Of a stretch of DNA of 6,331 nucleotides, positions 6,047 through 6,331 are shown piece after piece (the stretch's first letter is position 1; the number at the start of each line of letters is the position of its first letter). The stretch is from Bacteroidetes bacterium SW_11_45_7 (GTDB lineage Bacteria; Bacteroidota; Bacteroidia; Chitinophagales; SW-11-45-7). The stretch is taken from assembly GCA_003022985.1 (NCBI GenBank), contig PXTV01000069.1:1-6331 (forward strand). Direction: 5' to 3'. Both the position numbers and the translations under genes were made by a program. The notes under the pieces were generated by a model. The model had not been told where the DNA came from. It was given only the letters and a program-made list of their open reading frames with translations, and searched no databases.

Positions 6047-6331
6047 ATGGCTATTCGCCTGATCACACCGGAGGAAAATGTTGACGGTGAGCAGTTGTTG
6101 TTGGCCCGTATGATCGCTGCGGGGGCAGAAGCTGTGCACCTGCGCAAGCCCTCACATAGCGAAGAAGACGTGCTAACATGGATTGTCCATTGGCCCATTC
6201 GGCTTAGGCACTATCTCGTGCTGCATTCCTTTCCGCATCTTGTTGAGCAATTTGAACTCGGTGGCTTTCATCTCAACAAACAGGTACCAAAGGAAACGCA
6301 AGCCCGTTTAATAAGGGAAAAGTCCTTTCCT
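6047..6331 (+). CDS. thiE: Thiamine phosphate synthase / TenI-like protein, N-terminal part
   Basis: From the ATG at 6047, 95 codons run to the right edge with no stop, so about half of a roughly 200-residue protein is seen. The order of motifs fits the ThiE/TenI (beta/alpha)8 barrel in its Bacteroidota form: MAIRLITPEE (strand 1), GAEAVHLRKPSHSEED (26-41, in place of the canonical 'VQLRxK'), HYLVLHSFPHLVEQF (55-69), and LGGFHLNKQVP (71-81, equivalent to 'GVHLGxxD'). ThiE joins hydroxymethylpyrimidine diphosphate and thiazole phosphate to form thiamine phosphate, while TenI is a thiazole tautomerase of the same fold. The visible half does not carry the diphosphate-binding C-terminal motifs that separate the two, so the exact activity is unsettled. 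The start is 3 bp after the thiS stop, so the two are surely co-transcribed and probably translationally coupled. Confidence 0.82.
   Translation, partial: MAIRLITPEENVDGEQLLLARMIAAGAEAVHLRKPSHSEEDVLTWIVHWPIRLRHYLVLHSFPHLVEQFELGGFHLNKQVPKETQARLIREKSFP

Overview
The window looks like a chromosomal segment of a Bacteroidota bacterium (Cytophagales-like or a relative; the exact family cannot be fixed from here). Four things point that way: the gene order DUF1573 lipoprotein, yajC, ybbR/cdaR, coaE, which is typical of the phylum; a secreted protein with a type IX secretion (Por) sorting tail; a promoter with the Bacteroidota pattern TTG-N23-TATATTTG before thiS; and the near absence of Shine-Dalgarno sequences. 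No rRNA, tRNA, CRISPR array, insertion sequence or phage gene was recognised.

Layout. (1) At 1-158, minus strand, lies the N-terminus of an exported protein with a Cys-Cys pair, running off the left edge. (2) At 159-538 is a divergent intergenic region with an 18-bp operator-like inverted repeat and two helically phased direct repeats. (3) At 539-2894, plus strand, is a compact housekeeping block: a DUF1573 lipoprotein, YajC of the Sec translocon, a YbbR/CdaR-type membrane protein, and dephospho-CoA kinase (coaE). The ybbR gene is disrupted: its two halves are in different frames and about 60 residues of the middle seem to be missing. (4) At 3068-4447, plus strand, is a secreted beta-propeller-like protein with a T9SS sorting domain. 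(5) At 4603-5594, minus strand, is a PAPS-dependent sulfotransferase split by an apparent 1-nt deletion. (6) From 5731 to the right edge, plus strand, is the start of a thiamine operon: promoter, leader with a small hairpin, thiS, then a ThiE/TenI-like gene cut by the right edge.

How the genes work together. The DUF1573-yajC-ybbR-coaE block is a conserved neighbourhood more than one pathway; its members act in the envelope, in protein export and in coenzyme A synthesis. The propeller protein would leave through Sec and then T9SS. ThiS and the ThiE/TenI-like protein belong to thiamine biosynthesis: ThiS carries sulfur for the thiazole ring, and ThiE joins thiazole and pyrimidine phosphates.

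I see no convincing evidence of a new biological system. The observations most worth a second look are the two broken reading frames within 6.3 kb (real pseudogenes or assembly errors), the operator-like palindrome at 193-210, and the thiamine leader without a recognisable TPP riboswitch.
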